A DNA stretch of 64,000 bases from Pseudomonas sp. CCI4.2 (GTDB taxonomy: Bacteria; Pseudomonadota; Gammaproteobacteria; Pseudomonadales; Pseudomonadaceae): contig NZ_CP133781.1 in assembly GCF_034350045.1 (NCBI RefSeq), positions 3,892,501 to 3,956,500 of the forward strand. Direction: 5' to 3'. Position 1 is the first letter of the stretch. Each line of letters begins with the position of its first letter. The notes under the pieces were generated by a model. It was not told where the DNA came from and made no database searches. It saw nothing but the letters and a program-made list of their open reading frames with translations. Below, piece by piece: positions 43,980 to 54,000 of the stretch. A program made the position numbers and the translations under genes.

Positions 43980-46283
43980 ATGCCGTATCGGTTGTTGGTT
44001 AGTTTTCTACTGCTATTGATTTGCTGCGGCGTGCGCGCACAGGAGCCGTTGGCGTCGGATTCCCCCTCGATTTCTTACACCCGCGATGTCCAGCCGATTT
44101 TTACCGAGAAATGTGTGGCCTGCCATGCCTGCTATGACTCGGCCTGCCAGCTTAACCTCGGCAGTGGCGAAGGTGCCGCCCGCGGTGCCAGCAAAATTCG
44201 GGTCTATGACGGTGAGCGGCGCGATGCCCAAGCACCGACCCGCCTCTATCTCGACGCCCACAGCGCCAGTGCCTGGCAGCAAAAAGGCTTTTATTCCGTG
44301 CTGGACGCGCAGGCCAGTCAAGCGGCCTTGATGGCGCGCATGCTTGAGCTGGGGCACAACATGCCCTTGCTCGCCAACGCCAAAATACCCGCCGAGATCC
44401 TGCTGGGCATGAACCGGGACAATCAATGCCCTGTGCCGGGAGAGTTCGCGGGTTACGCCGCCAGCCACCCTAAAGAGGGCATGCCACTGGCAGTAACCGG
44501 TTTGACGGATCAGCAGTACCAAACCTTACGCCGCTGGCTGGCGGCGGGTGCGCCCATTGACGAACGGGGACTTTCGCCCAATGCCAACGAGGTGTCGCAG
44601 ATCACCCAGTGGGAATCCTTGCTCAACGCGCCTGGCGCTCGCGAATCGTTGGTCGCTCGTTGGCTGTACGAACATTTGTTTCTCGCACACATCTATTTCG
44701 AAGGCGGCGAGCCGGGGCATTTTTTCCAGTGGGTTCGCTCGCGCACGCCCAGTGGCCAGCCGATTGACTTGATCAACACCCGCCGTCCCAACGACGATCC
44801 TGGCACTTTGGTTTATTACCGGTTGTGGCCGGTACAAGGCGTGATCGTGCACAAGACTCACATCACCTATCCCATGAGTCCCGCCAAAATGGCGCGGGTC
44901 AAAGCTTTGTTCTACAGCGGTAACTGGACGGTGGATTCGTTGCCCGGCTATGGACCGCGTCGTCGGGCCAATCCGTTCGAGACTTTCGAGCAAATTCCTG
45001 CTCAAGCCCGGTATCAATTCATGCTCGATAACGCCGAATATTTCGTCCGCACCTTCATTCGCGGCCCGGTGTGTCGGGGGCAAATCGCCAGTGACGTCAT
45101 TCGGGACAATTTCTGGGCGTTTTTCCAAGACCCAAGCCATGACCTTTATCTGACCAACTCAGCCTATCGCGCCAAAGCGACGCCGCTATTGGCCATGCCG
45201 GGGCAGATCGACGATGTCGGCAGCATTTTGACTCTGTGGCTGTCGTATCGTGACAAGCGCAATGAGTATGAGTCTCTGCGCAGCGACGCCTATGCGGCCG
45301 CGCCGCCGCCCAGTTGGTCAAGCCTCTGGGCGGGTAATGACAATGCGCTGTTGTCGATCTTTCGCCATTTTGACAGCGCATCGGTGGATAAGGGGTTGAT
45401 TGGCGAAGTGCCGCAGACGATGTGGCTGTTCGACTTTCCCTTGTTGGAGCGTACCTATTATCAGTTGGCGGTCAATTTCGATGTGTTCGGCAACGTCGCA
45501 CATCAAGCCCAGACCCGGCTGTATTTCGATTTGATACGCAACGGCGCGGAGGTCAATTTTCTGCGGTTGATGCCTGCCGACTCCCGCGATGATTTTCTGG
45601 ACGATTGGTACCAGGAGGGTGGCAAGGTCAGGCTTTGGCTCGATTATCAGAAAGTTGATGACGATACCCCAACCGGCCTGATTCTAGACAATAAAGACCC
45701 CGAGCACGATTTTGCTCAGCAATTGATTCGTCGCTATGGCGACTTGAATGCAAAGCCAGACCCGATCAATCGTTGTAGGGGTGCGTACTGTTCGCGGCCG
45801 AACCTTGAACCCGAGTTGCAGGACGCCGAGCAGGCCTTGAGTCGTTTGACTGCCAGGCCTGCCGCCGGGTTGCACGTTGTCGATTACCTCCCTGAGGCCA
45901 CCATGCTGCGCGTCCACGCTGGTGACGGTAAACGCGAGATATACAGCATGTTGCGCAACCGAGCGCACACGAATGTGGCGTTCATCCTCGGCGATGAGTC
46001 GCGCTATCAGCCCGGTTTGGACACGTTGACGGTCTACCCCGGCGTGCTGAGCAGTTACCCGAATTTCATGTTCGACCTCCCGGCGGTCGAGGTGCCGGAG
46101 TTCGTTGCGGCAATGGAAAGGGCCCGAGATAACAACGCGTTTGAAAAGATCGTCCAACGCTGGGGCATACGCCGCAGCAACCCGCATTTTTGGGATTTCT
46201 TCCACGACCTGACACGCTATCTCCAAGAGACCAACCCAGTAGAGGCAGGGATTCTGGACATGAATCGGTATGAGAATTTGTAG
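43980..46283 (+). CDS. cti: Fatty acid cis/trans isomerase Cti
   Basis: A 767-residue periplasmic heme protein that converts cis to trans unsaturated acyl chains in membrane lipids, a fast response of Pseudomonas to solvents and heat. A signal peptide (LLVSFLLLLICCGVRAQ) is followed by the heme-binding CVACH at residues 45-49 in TEKCVACHACYDSACQL. The start at 43980 (MPYRLLV) fits the known protein of about 766 residues; longer frames upstream overlap metH. It is divergent from metH across 152 bases and has no accessory gene. Confidence 0.95.
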   Translation: MPYRLLVSFLLLLICCGVRAQEPLASDSPSISYTRDVQPIFTEKCVACHACYDSACQLNLGSGEGAARGASKIRVYDGERRDAQAPTRLYLDAHSASAWQQKGFYSVLDAQASQAALMARMLELGHNMPLLANAKIPAEILLGMNRDNQCPVPGEFAGYAASHPKEGMPLAVTGLTDQQYQTLRRWLAAGAPIDERGLSPNANEVSQITQWESLLNAPGARESLVARWLYEHLFLAHIYFEGGEPGHFFQWVRSRTPSGQPIDLINTRRPNDDPGTLVYYRLWPVQGVIVHKTHITYPMSPAKMARVKALFYSGNWTVDSLPGYGPRRRANPFETFEQIPAQARYQFMLDNAEYFVRTFIRGPVCRGQIASDVIRDNFWAFFQDPSHDLYLTNSAYRAKATPLLAMPGQIDDVGSILTLWLSYRDKRNEYESLRSDAYAAAPPPSWSSLWAGNDNALLSIFRHFDSASVDKGLIGEVPQTMWLFDFPLLERTYYQLAVNFDVFGNVAHQAQTRLYFDLIRNGAEVNFLRLMPADSRDDFLDDWYQEGGKVRLWLDYQKVDDDTPTGLILDNKDPEHDFAQQLIRRYGDLNAKPDPINRCRGAYCSRPNLEPELQDAEQALSRLTARPAAGLHVVDYLPEATMLRVHAGDGKREIYSMLRNRAHTNVAFILGDESRYQPGLDTLTVYPGVLSSYPNFMFDLPAVEVPEFVAAMERARDNNAFEKIVQRWGIRRSNPHFWDFFHDLTRYLQETNPVEAGILDMNRYENL

Positions 46284-46549
46284 GGGGTGGCGCCGCTTCG
46301 TCGATATCGCATTGTCGCGCAGCTTTTTGGCGCTGTGGTGAATCCGGAATACCGCGTCAGCTCCATCACCGGCAAGCGCGCTCCTAGAGAAACCGGGTTA
46401 ATTCCTTGTTAAACATGGCCTGCAGCCATCTACCGGTCATCAAACCGGCGCAACCTTTTCGGCCTTTACGCGGTCGGAACTATGAACACGTCCTGGGGCA
46501 TTAGCTGTTCGAGGTTCTTGATCGCGGTTGGAAAACAGGTGAGTTGCGG

Positions 46550-47584
46550 ATGTTGATTTCGGTTCAAGCCTTGCGGGCACTCGCCGCATGGGTCGTTGTA
46601 TGCCACCACTTCATGCAGATTTTCTTTGATTTTCATGCGTCTGGCCCGATAGGGCAGTTTTTCACTGATCGGGGGCAGGTAGGGGTCGATATCTTCTTCG
46701 TGATCAGCGGCTTGGTGATCTACCTGTCGACACAAAGCAAAGACATGCCCATCGGCCGCTTCATGGTCAATCGCATCATCCGCATCGTGCCCGCGTATTG
46801 GGTCTACACCGCCGCCATGGGCCTTTTGATCGTAGTTGCCAAGCCGTTGATGCCGAATGCCGTTGTCGATTGGCAGCATTTCATCCTGTCGCTGCTGTTC
46901 ATCCCTTCGGAAAATCCCGGCGGCTACGGTATGTATCCAACCCTCAATGTGGGATGGACGCTGAATTACGAAATGCTCTTCTATTTATTATTCTCGACGG
47001 TATTTCTGGTTCACCAGCGCCATCGTCCACTGTTGGTGGCGGCGGCATTGTTTGCCGTCAATGGCGTGCTGGCCCGCTATGGCGTGATCAGCCATTTTTA
47101 TCGAAACGACATCGTTTACGAGTTTCTGCTCGGGATTGGGATTGGCGTGATTTATCGTCGCGGTTGGATTGCCAACGGGCTGTGGCTGCCCTTATTAGCG
47201 ATCGCGGGCGCGCTGATCACTATTTATCACTTGCCGGCAAATGATCGGTTTATCAACTGGGGCCTGCCGAGTGCATTGATCGTCATCGCCTGTATCTCAT
47301 TAGAACCGTATGTTGAGGGCAACCGATTGCTCAAGGCGCTGGGGGATTGTTCGTATTCGGTCTATTTGCTGCATGTGTTGGTGCTGTACAGCGGCTGGCT
47401 GGCGGCCGAGCGTTATGGGCTCAATCCCTACGCAGTGTTTGCGGTTTGCGTGCCAGTGATCGGTTTGGGTGCTTGGGTCAGTTATGAATGGCTCGAAAAA
47501 GGACTGTATCGTCGTCTCAAGGGCTGGTTGGATCGGCATCGGACCGAAAAGACCGATGCGGCCCTTTCCCGACAAAATTACTAG
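46550..47584 (+). CDS. Acyltransferase 3 family membrane protein
   Basis: A 344-residue integral membrane O-acyltransferase with about ten helices. The family's N-terminal motif SVQALRALAAWVVVCHHFMQ includes the His thought to act in catalysis. VGVDIFFVISGLVIYLST and NRIIRIVPAYWVYT follow. Such enzymes acetylate LPS O-antigen, exopolysaccharide or other glycans. No glycan gene is adjacent, so the target is unknown. ATG 46550 has an AGGTGAG site 8 bases away; a TTG two codons earlier is less likely. Confidence 0.9.
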   Translation: MLISVQALRALAAWVVVCHHFMQIFFDFHASGPIGQFFTDRGQVGVDIFFVISGLVIYLSTQSKDMPIGRFMVNRIIRIVPAYWVYTAAMGLLIVVAKPLMPNAVVDWQHFILSLLFIPSENPGGYGMYPTLNVGWTLNYEMLFYLLFSTVFLVHQRHRPLLVAAALFAVNGVLARYGVISHFYRNDIVYEFLLGIGIGVIYRRGWIANGLWLPLLAIAGALITIYHLPANDRFINWGLPSALIVIACISLEPYVEGNRLLKALGDCSYSVYLLHVLVLYSGWLAAERYGLNPYAVFAVCVPVIGLGAWVSYEWLEKGLYRRLKGWLDRHRTEKTDAALSRQNY

Positions 47585-47642
47585 GACTTTGTGCGGCGCG
47601 AGCGATTGGCGTAAACTCCGGCTACGTCTGCGAGGAATTTTC

Positions 47643-48236
47643 ATGACCGCTATTACTATTACCGATGCTGCCCACGACTATCTGGCCGATCTGCTCGAAA
47701 AGCAGAACACCCCGGGCATCGGCATCCGCGTGTTTATTACCCAGCCTGGCACCCAATATGCTGAAACCTGCATTGCTTATTGCAAGCCGGGCGAAGAAAA
47801 ACCTGAAGACAACGCCATTGGCCTGAAAAGCTTCACTGCCTGGATTGATAATTTCAGCGAAGCCTTTCTAGACGATGCCGTTGTCGACTACGCCACTGAT
47901 CGCATGGGCGGCCAACTGACCATCAAGGCGCCAAACGCCAAAGTACCTATGGTCAATGCCGACAGCCCGATCAACGAGCGCATCAACTATTACCTGCAAA
48001 CCGAAATCAACCCTGGTCTGGCCAGTCATGGCGGGCAAGTGACGTTGATCGATGTGGTCGAAGAAAACGACGAAAACATCGCGGTCCTGCAATTTGGTGG
48101 CGGCTGCCAAGGCTGTGGCCAAGCTGACGTTACCTTGAGAGAAGGGATTGAGCGCACATTGCTCGAACGCATTCCTGAACTCAAAGGCGTCCGTGACGTG
48201 ACCGATCACTCGCAAAAAGAGCACGCCTACTACTAA
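47643..48236 (+). CDS. nfuA: Fe-S biogenesis protein NfuA
   Basis: A 197-residue iron-sulfur carrier. The N-terminal half is a degenerate A-type domain (ITITDAAHDYLADLLEKQ, GIGIRVFITQPGTQYAETCI). The C-terminal half is a NifU-like domain with the cluster-binding CxxC in QFGGGCQGCGQADVTLREG. It delivers [4Fe-4S] clusters to client enzymes, especially under oxidative stress or low iron. GAGGAAT lies upstream of the ATG. A strong terminator follows. Confidence 0.96.
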   Translation: MTAITITDAAHDYLADLLEKQNTPGIGIRVFITQPGTQYAETCIAYCKPGEEKPEDNAIGLKSFTAWIDNFSEAFLDDAVVDYATDRMGGQLTIKAPNAKVPMVNADSPINERINYYLQTEINPGLASHGGQVTLIDVVEENDENIAVLQFGGGCQGCGQADVTLREGIERTLLERIPELKGVRDVTDHSQKEHAYY

Positions 48237-48255
48237 AGCTGCGGCGTGGCCTGAA

Positions 48256-48292
48256 CAAAAAAGTACCCCGACTGGTTCGGGGTATTTTTTTT
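48256..48292 (+). terminator. Intrinsic terminator after nfuA
   Basis: An AAAAAAGTACCCCG / CGGGGTATTTTTTTT hairpin with a long T run begins 20 bases past the nfuA stop. Confidence 0.85.
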
Positions 48293-48323
48293 GGTTGGAG
48301 TTCAGTGCGCGGTGGCTGAAAGA

Positions 48324-48350
48324 CGCCTCGCCAACACGTTGGCTCTTACA
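48324..48350. repeat. Short REP-type hairpin
   Basis: CGCCTCGCCAACACGTTGGC followed by TCTTACA carries the same GCCAACACGTTGGC core as the hairpin at 40007-40030. It lies between the convergent nfuA and cobM genes. Confidence 0.5.
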
Positions 48351-48361
48351 GAGGTCATCAC

Positions 48362-49108
48362 TCAAGGCCGAAACACATGGGCATGCCCGGCGCGGTATAG
48401 CGATGAGTCGGAAAAGTTGTCATTGCCCAACACCCGGCCCACCAGAATCAACGCGGTGCGGCGAAAACCTTTGGCCTGCACTTTTTCTTCTATGTCCGCC
48501 AAAGTGCCTATCACCCAGTCCTGATCCGGCCAACTGGCGCGATGGACCACCGCAATCGGGCAATCGGCGCCGTAGTGGGGAACAAGTTCGGCCACTATCT
48601 TGGGCAGATGGTTAACCCCCAGATGAATGGCCATGGTCGCCTGATGCTGCGCCAGGCTGGCCAATTCCTCGCCAACCGGCATCGAGGTTTTATCCGCGTA
48701 GCGGGTCAAAATCACGCTCTGGGAAATGTCCGGCAACGTCAGCTCCACACCTAACAGCGCTGCGCACGCAGCGGTGGCGGTAACGCCAGGGATGATCTCG
48801 AACGGGATGCTCAACTCGCGCAAGTGACGAATTTGCTCACCGATTGCGCCATACAGGCTCGGATCGCCCGAATGAACCCGGGCGATGTCTTGGCCTTGTT
48901 CATGAGCAGACTTCATCACGGCGATGATCTGCTCCAGGTGTAACTCCGCGCTATTGATGACCTGCAACGCGTTATGGCCTTCCAGCACTGCCGTCGGCAC
49001 CAATGATCCGGCGTAGATAATCACCGGGCAGCTGCGGATCAAACGTTGGCCTTTGACCGTGATCAGCTCCGGGTCGCCGGGGCCTGCGCCGATGAAAAAG
49101 ACGGTCAT
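48362..49108 (-). CDS. cobM: Precorrin-4 C11-methyltransferase CobM
   Basis: A 248-residue SAM-dependent tetrapyrrole methylase that methylates precorrin-4 at C-11 to give precorrin-5, the substrate of the step before CobF. Signatures are VFFIGAGPGDPELITVKGQR, ARVHSGDPSLYGAIGEQI and IPGVTATAACAALLGVELTL. It starts 50 bases past cobE on the same strand. The normal length is 250 or so. Confidence 0.95.
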   Translation of the reverse strand: MTVFFIGAGPGDPELITVKGQRLIRSCPVIIYAGSLVPTAVLEGHNALQVINSAELHLEQIIAVMKSAHEQGQDIARVHSGDPSLYGAIGEQIRHLRELSIPFEIIPGVTATAACAALLGVELTLPDISQSVILTRYADKTSMPVGEELASLAQHQATMAIHLGVNHLPKIVAELVPHYGADCPIAVVHRASWPDQDWVIGTLADIEEKVQAKGFRRTALILVGRVLGNDNFSDSSLYRAGHAHVFRP

Positions 49109-49158
49109 GGAATCTCCTGAAGCTGCGAAGGGATAGCTGAAGTGAGCAAGGATGCGGA

Positions 49159-49569
49159 TTATCGACGATTAGGCACATCACCCGCCAAGGCAAATGTCGC
49201 GCGTCGGTTTTTGCTGCGGTTGATGAGCAAGGTACCGGGGTGTCCGCTGAGGCGTTGCGCCAGGGCCAGGGCGGCACTTTCTGCCACGCCATGGCAACCG
49301 GTATGCGCAAAGGCCAGCGCCGATCGATGGCTCAACTGCGCATCGAAGTCCGCCAGTTCGGCCGAACTGAAAAACACCAAGGGCAGAGCGAGCTGCGTGG
49401 CCAGCGCCAGCAGTCCCGGTTCAGCGCTTTTCTGATCAATGGAGGCCAAGGCGGTAATCGCTTCGATGAGAAACCCGTGAGCCGCCAAATTCTGCTCCAT
49501 CAGTTCAAGCAACAGGCTGGCGGGACAGCCGCGCTGGCAGCCAAGCCCCACCACCAGCGTCGTCGACAT
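49159..49569 (-). CDS. cobE: CobE / CbiG C-terminal domain protein
   Basis: A 136-residue protein of the CobE/CbiG_C family, a small domain required for efficient cobalamin synthesis and related to the C-terminal half of CbiG. Features are TLVVGLGCQRGCPASLLLEL near the N-terminus, ALASIDQKSAEPGLLALA, FFSSAELADF and GCHGVAESAALALAQ. The start at 49569 has GAGGACAGC upstream. It is transcribed with cobM, divergently from the riboswitch-controlled cobW operon. Confidence 0.92.
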   Translation of the reverse strand: MSTTLVVGLGCQRGCPASLLLELMEQNLAAHGFLIEAITALASIDQKSAEPGLLALATQLALPLVFFSSAELADFDAQLSHRSALAFAHTGCHGVAESAALALAQRLSGHPGTLLINRSKNRRATFALAGDVPNRR

Positions 49570-49711
49570 CGTGCTGTCCTCAGGTACCGACAAAGCGTGG
49601 CAGGAGACCATGACTCAGCGCAAAACGTCAATCGCACATCCCGTCAAACGGCGCTGGTGATTGACCTGCCCAAGGTCACTGCGTAGCCTTGCACGCTTGA
49701 GGTTCTCCGGC

Positions 49712-49882
49712 GCAGGTCGGGGCTAAGAAGGGAACGCGGTCAATGCCGCGGCTGCCCCCGCAACTGTAATCGGTCATGTTCATTGCACAGCCACTGCGCC
49801 TGACGCGGGAAGGCGCAATGAACGCGTGCAGGACGTCTCGCGAAGAGGCGCTCGACACGCCACCGCAAGCCAGGAGACCTGC
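49712..49882 (+). promoter_or_regulatory. Cobalamin (B12) riboswitch
   Basis: Conserved aptamer parts are present in order: closing arm GCAGGTC (49712-49718), AAGGGAAC, GGCTGCCCCCGCAACTGTAA, GCCACTG (49790-49796) and the B12 box AAGCCAGGAGACC with closing arm GACCTGC (49876-49882). It lies 118 bases upstream of cobW. A GC-rich hairpin at about 49908-49928 may form the expression platform. It should switch the cobW-cobN-chlI/D operon off when cobalamin is plentiful. No gene is seen in the rest of the 49570-50000 gap. Confidence 0.93.
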
Positions 49883-50000
49883 CTCAACATCAGAATTCTC
49901 ACTACAACCGGGCGGGGTGATCCGGTGGCGAGTTGATCCGCGCGCCTGCGCTGCGTGGTTCTCGTCCTGTTTTGCCCGCCGCTTTGCCAAAGGGCACCCA

Positions 50001-51065
50001 ATGAAAACGCTGGCCAAACTTCCTGTCACCATCGTCACCGGCTTCCTCGGTTCGGGCAAAACCACCTTGCTGCGGCATATGCTCGATAACGCTGACGGTC
50101 GGCGCATCGCGGTGATCGTCAACGAGTTCGGCGAACTGGGGATTGACGGCGACCTGCTCAAACAATGCAGCATTGGCTGCACCGAAGAAGAAGCCAATGG
50201 CCGGGTGTATGAGTTGGCCAACGGCTGCTTGTGCTGCACGGTTCAGGAAGAGTTCTTCCCCGTCATGCGCGAACTGGTCGCACGCCGTGGCGATCTGGAC
50301 CACATCCTGATCGAGACCTCTGGCCTGGCGTTGCCAAAACCCTTGGTTCAAGCTTTTCAGTGGCCGGAAATTCGCAACGCCTGCACGGTTGACGCGGTAA
50401 TCACCGTCGTCGATAGCCCGGCAGTACTGGCCGGTACCTTCGCGGCATTCCCGGATCAAGTCGATGCCCAACGAAAGCTGGATCCGAACCTGGACCATGA
50501 ATCGCCGCTGCACGAGTTGTTCGCCGATCAGCTGTCCAGCGCTGATCTGGTAATCCTCAATAAGGCTGACAAGATGGACGCTGCCGGCCTCGCCGCAGTC
50601 CGTGCCGAAGTCTCGGAAGAGCTGCCGCCAGCGGTGAAAGTGATCGAAGCCAGCAATGGTCGCTTGCCGATCAGCGTGTTGTTGGGTTTGGCCGCCGAGT
50701 CCGAGTTGCATATCGACGGTCGCCATAGCCATCACGATTCTCATGAAGGCGCAGACCCTGCCGATCATGACCATGACGCATTCGACTCGATCTCAATCAC
50801 CTTGCCGCAGGCTGACGAAAGCGTGTTACTCGATGCCTTGAACCAATTGGTGGTGCAGCACGGTATTTTGCGGGTCAAAGGCTTTGCCGCGATTCCGGGC
50901 AAACCGATGCGTTTGCTGATTCAGGGTGTCGGTACCCGTTTCGACAAACATTTCGACCGCGCGTGGCGTGCCGACGAAGAGCGAGTAACCCATTTGGTGT
51001 TGATCGGTCAGAAGCTCGACGCCGGGGTGCTTGAAGCCCAGTTGCGCGCAACGGTTGCTGGCTGA
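50001..51065 (+). CDS. cobW: CobW GTPase of cobalamin synthesis
   Basis: A 354-residue G3E-family P-loop GTPase, a cobalt chaperone proposed to supply the metal to the CobN chelatase. Walker A is VTGFLGSGKTTLLRHML, the metal-binding CxCC motif is ANGCLCCTVQEEF and the base-recognition motif is ILNKADKMD. A His/Asp-rich loop (HSHHDSHEGADPADHDHD) near residue 245 is a likely extra metal site. ATG 50001 is chosen because the family begins at KLPVTIVTGFLG. It lies 3 bases upstream of cobN and behind the B12 riboswitch. Confidence 0.95.
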   Translation: MKTLAKLPVTIVTGFLGSGKTTLLRHMLDNADGRRIAVIVNEFGELGIDGDLLKQCSIGCTEEEANGRVYELANGCLCCTVQEEFFPVMRELVARRGDLDHILIETSGLALPKPLVQAFQWPEIRNACTVDAVITVVDSPAVLAGTFAAFPDQVDAQRKLDPNLDHESPLHELFADQLSSADLVILNKADKMDAAGLAAVRAEVSEELPPAVKVIEASNGRLPISVLLGLAAESELHIDGRHSHHDSHEGADPADHDHDAFDSISITLPQADESVLLDALNQLVVQHGILRVKGFAAIPGKPMRLLIQGVGTRFDKHFDRAWRADEERVTHLVLIGQKLDAGVLEAQLRATVAG

Positions 51066-51068
51066 CCC

Positions 51069-54000
51069 ATGCATTTACTGAGAACCCAGCCCGGCGGATT
51101 CGTCCCCGACGACAGCATCGCCGATTTGGGGCAAACCCCGGCCGAGCTGGTGATTCTCTGTAGCGGCGATTCCCACTTGGCGCTGCTCGCTGAAGCGGCG
51201 CAACAGTTACCCGACGACTACCCAAGTCTGCGCCTAGCCAACCCGATGCAAGTGCAGAATCATGCATCGGTGGACCTGTATGTCGACCAAGTGCTGCGAC
51301 ACGCCAAGGTTATTTTGATTTCGCTGCACGGCGGTATCGGTTATTGGCGTTACGGCGTCGAGCGCCTGGTGCAGTTGGCTGAGCGTGGTGTGAAGCTGAT
51401 TCTGGTGCCCGGCGATGACCGGCCTGACCCGGAGCTTAGCGGCTTAAGCAACGTGACGGCGGAAGAGGGCGAGCGGCTTTGGCATTTTTTGCGCCAGGGC
51501 GGCCTGCACAATGCGCTGGAGCTGTATCGGTGCTTGGCCAGTCGCTTTCTGGCGCGTGACTATCCATGGGCTGAACCGGCCACCCTGCCACGTACCGCGA
51601 TTTATCACCCGCACATAACCAACGCGAACCTGAGCGATTGGCAAGCCCAATGGCAGCCGTCGCAACCGGTGGTAGGGCTGCTGTTTTATCGCTCCCATCT
51701 GCAAGCGGCCAACACTGGATTTATCGACGTGTTTTGCGCCCGTTTGCAGGCTCAGGGCCTGAATCCACTGCCCATTGCAGTCGCCAGCTTGAAAGAAGCG
51801 GGTTGTCTGGCGGTGGTGGAGGACCTGTTCGATCAGGTCCGGGCTGAGCTGATCCTCAATACCACCGGCTTTGCCCAATCCAGCCCCGAAGCCCCTCATC
51901 TGCGACCGTTTCGGCGCAACGTGCCGGTCATTCAAGCTATTTGTGCGCAGGACAACGAGCCCGCTTGGCAGGCCAGTGAACAAGGCTTGGGCGCGCGGGA
52001 CTTGGCAATGCACATCGCGTTGCCGGAGCTGGACGGGCGGATTATCAGTCGGCCGATCAGTTTCAAGGACTTGGCGTGGCACAGCGAACGCAGCCAGTCG
52101 GACGTGGTGTGTTATCGCGCTCAGCCTGAACGCATGGATTTTGTCGCCGAGTTGGCGCAGCGCTGGATTGAGTTGGCACGGCTGCCGAACGAGCAAAAAC
52201 ACATTGCACTGATACTTGCCAATTACCCGACCCGCGATGGTCGCATCGGCAATGGCGTGGGCCTGGACACACCCGCCGCCGCGCTGAATATTTTGCGCGA
52301 GATGCAGGCGCAGGGTTACCTGCTGACACCGTTGCCCGAAAGCGGTACGGCCTTGATCCATGCGCTGCTCGGCGGCGTCACCAATGATTTGGAAACCATT
52401 GACCAACGTCCTTGCGAGCAGAGCATGGCGCTGGACGATTACTGGGCGGCATTCAGTCAATTGCCATTGGCCAATCAACAGGCGGTGACTGCGCGTTGGG
52501 GTGCGCCACAGGCCGATCCGATGTTTCGCGCCGAGCGCATGATGATTGCTGGGCTGCGTTTTGGAATGACCTTCGTTGGTATTCAGCCAGCACGGGGTTA
52601 CCAGGTCGATGCCAGTGCGGTCTATCACGACCCGGATTTGGTGCCGCCCCACGGCTATCTCGCGTTCTATTTCTGGTTGCGCACAGCCTACGGCGCCCAT
52701 GCGGTGATCCATGTTGGCAAACACGGCAATCTTGAATGGTTGCCGGGCAAAGGCGTGGGGTTGTCAGAGACCTGCTGGCCGGACGCGGTATTAGGCGCGA
52801 TGCCGAACATCTATCCGTTCATCGTCAACGATCCGGGCGAGGGGGCTCAAGCCAAGCGCCGTACCCAAGCGGTGATCATCGACCACTTGATGCCGCCGTT
52901 GACCCGAGCCGAAACCTATGGCCCGTTGCGTGACCTGGAAGTGCTGGCCGACGAGTTCTACGAAGCGCAATTGCTCGATCCACGCCGGGCACGGGAACTG
53001 CAACGCGACATTCTTAAGCTGGTCCGGGAAACCCACATCGACCGCGAGCTGCAACTGGGCGAGCAGCTCGACAGCGACGCCGATGCGGGGGTCTGGCTGC
53101 CGCGTCTGGACACCTATTTGTGCGACCTCAAGGAATCGCAGATTCGCGACGGTTTGCACATTTTCGGCGAATCGCCCAGCGGTCGGTTGCGCATCGACAC
53201 CTTGCTGGCCCTATTACGCATCCCCCGAGGCGACGGCCGTGGCGCTCAATCGAGCTTGCTACGGGCCCTGAGCAAAGCTCTCGATTTAGGTTTCGACCCG
53301 TTGAACTGTGAGTTATCCGAGCCTTGGAACGGCCCTCGGCCCGATGCGTTGCTCAGCGTCAGCCAAGACCCTTGGCGAACGGCTGGCGACGTTCGAGAGC
53401 GGTTGGAATTGTATGCGGCGCAGCTGATTGAGCAAGTGCTGCACGGGTCACCAATAGACGAGTTATCTGAAAACAATGACTTAAAACTTATTCTTCATTC
53501 ATTGCGCGAAGTGGTTGCGCCGCGCCTTGATGCCTGTGGCCTGGCTGAAATGCAAGGGTTGCTCGATGCACTGAGCGGTCGATTTGTCCCGGCAGGCCCC
53601 AGCGGCGCACCGAGCCGTGGTCGCCTCGACGTACTGCCGACCGGGCGCAATTTTTTCTCAGTAGACGTGCGAAACCTGCCGACCACCACCGCGTGGCGTA
53701 TTGGTTTCCAGTCGGCCAACCTGCTGCTTGAGCGTCATTTGCAGGACCACGGCGATCACTTGCGTCAGTTGGGTCTGTCGGTGTGGGGCACCGCTACCAT
53801 GCGCACCGGTGGCGACGACATCGCACAGGCCATGGCCCTGATGGGCGTGCGTCCGGTCTGGGCCACCGGCAGTCAGCGGGTCGATGATTTTGAAATTTTG
53901 CCGCTGAGCCTGCTGGATCGTCCTCGGGTCGACGTGACGCTGCGGGTTTCCGGGTTCTTTCGCGATGCGTTTTCCAACCTGATTCGACTGTTTGATGCGG

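Noticed and set aside
49902..50774. A 290-codon open frame antisense to cobW
   Set aside because: It overlaps cobW entirely and shows no family motif.
51444..52724. A 426-codon open frame antisense to cobN
   Set aside because: Complete overlap with a certain gene, no recognisable domain, and its composition mirrors cobN codons.
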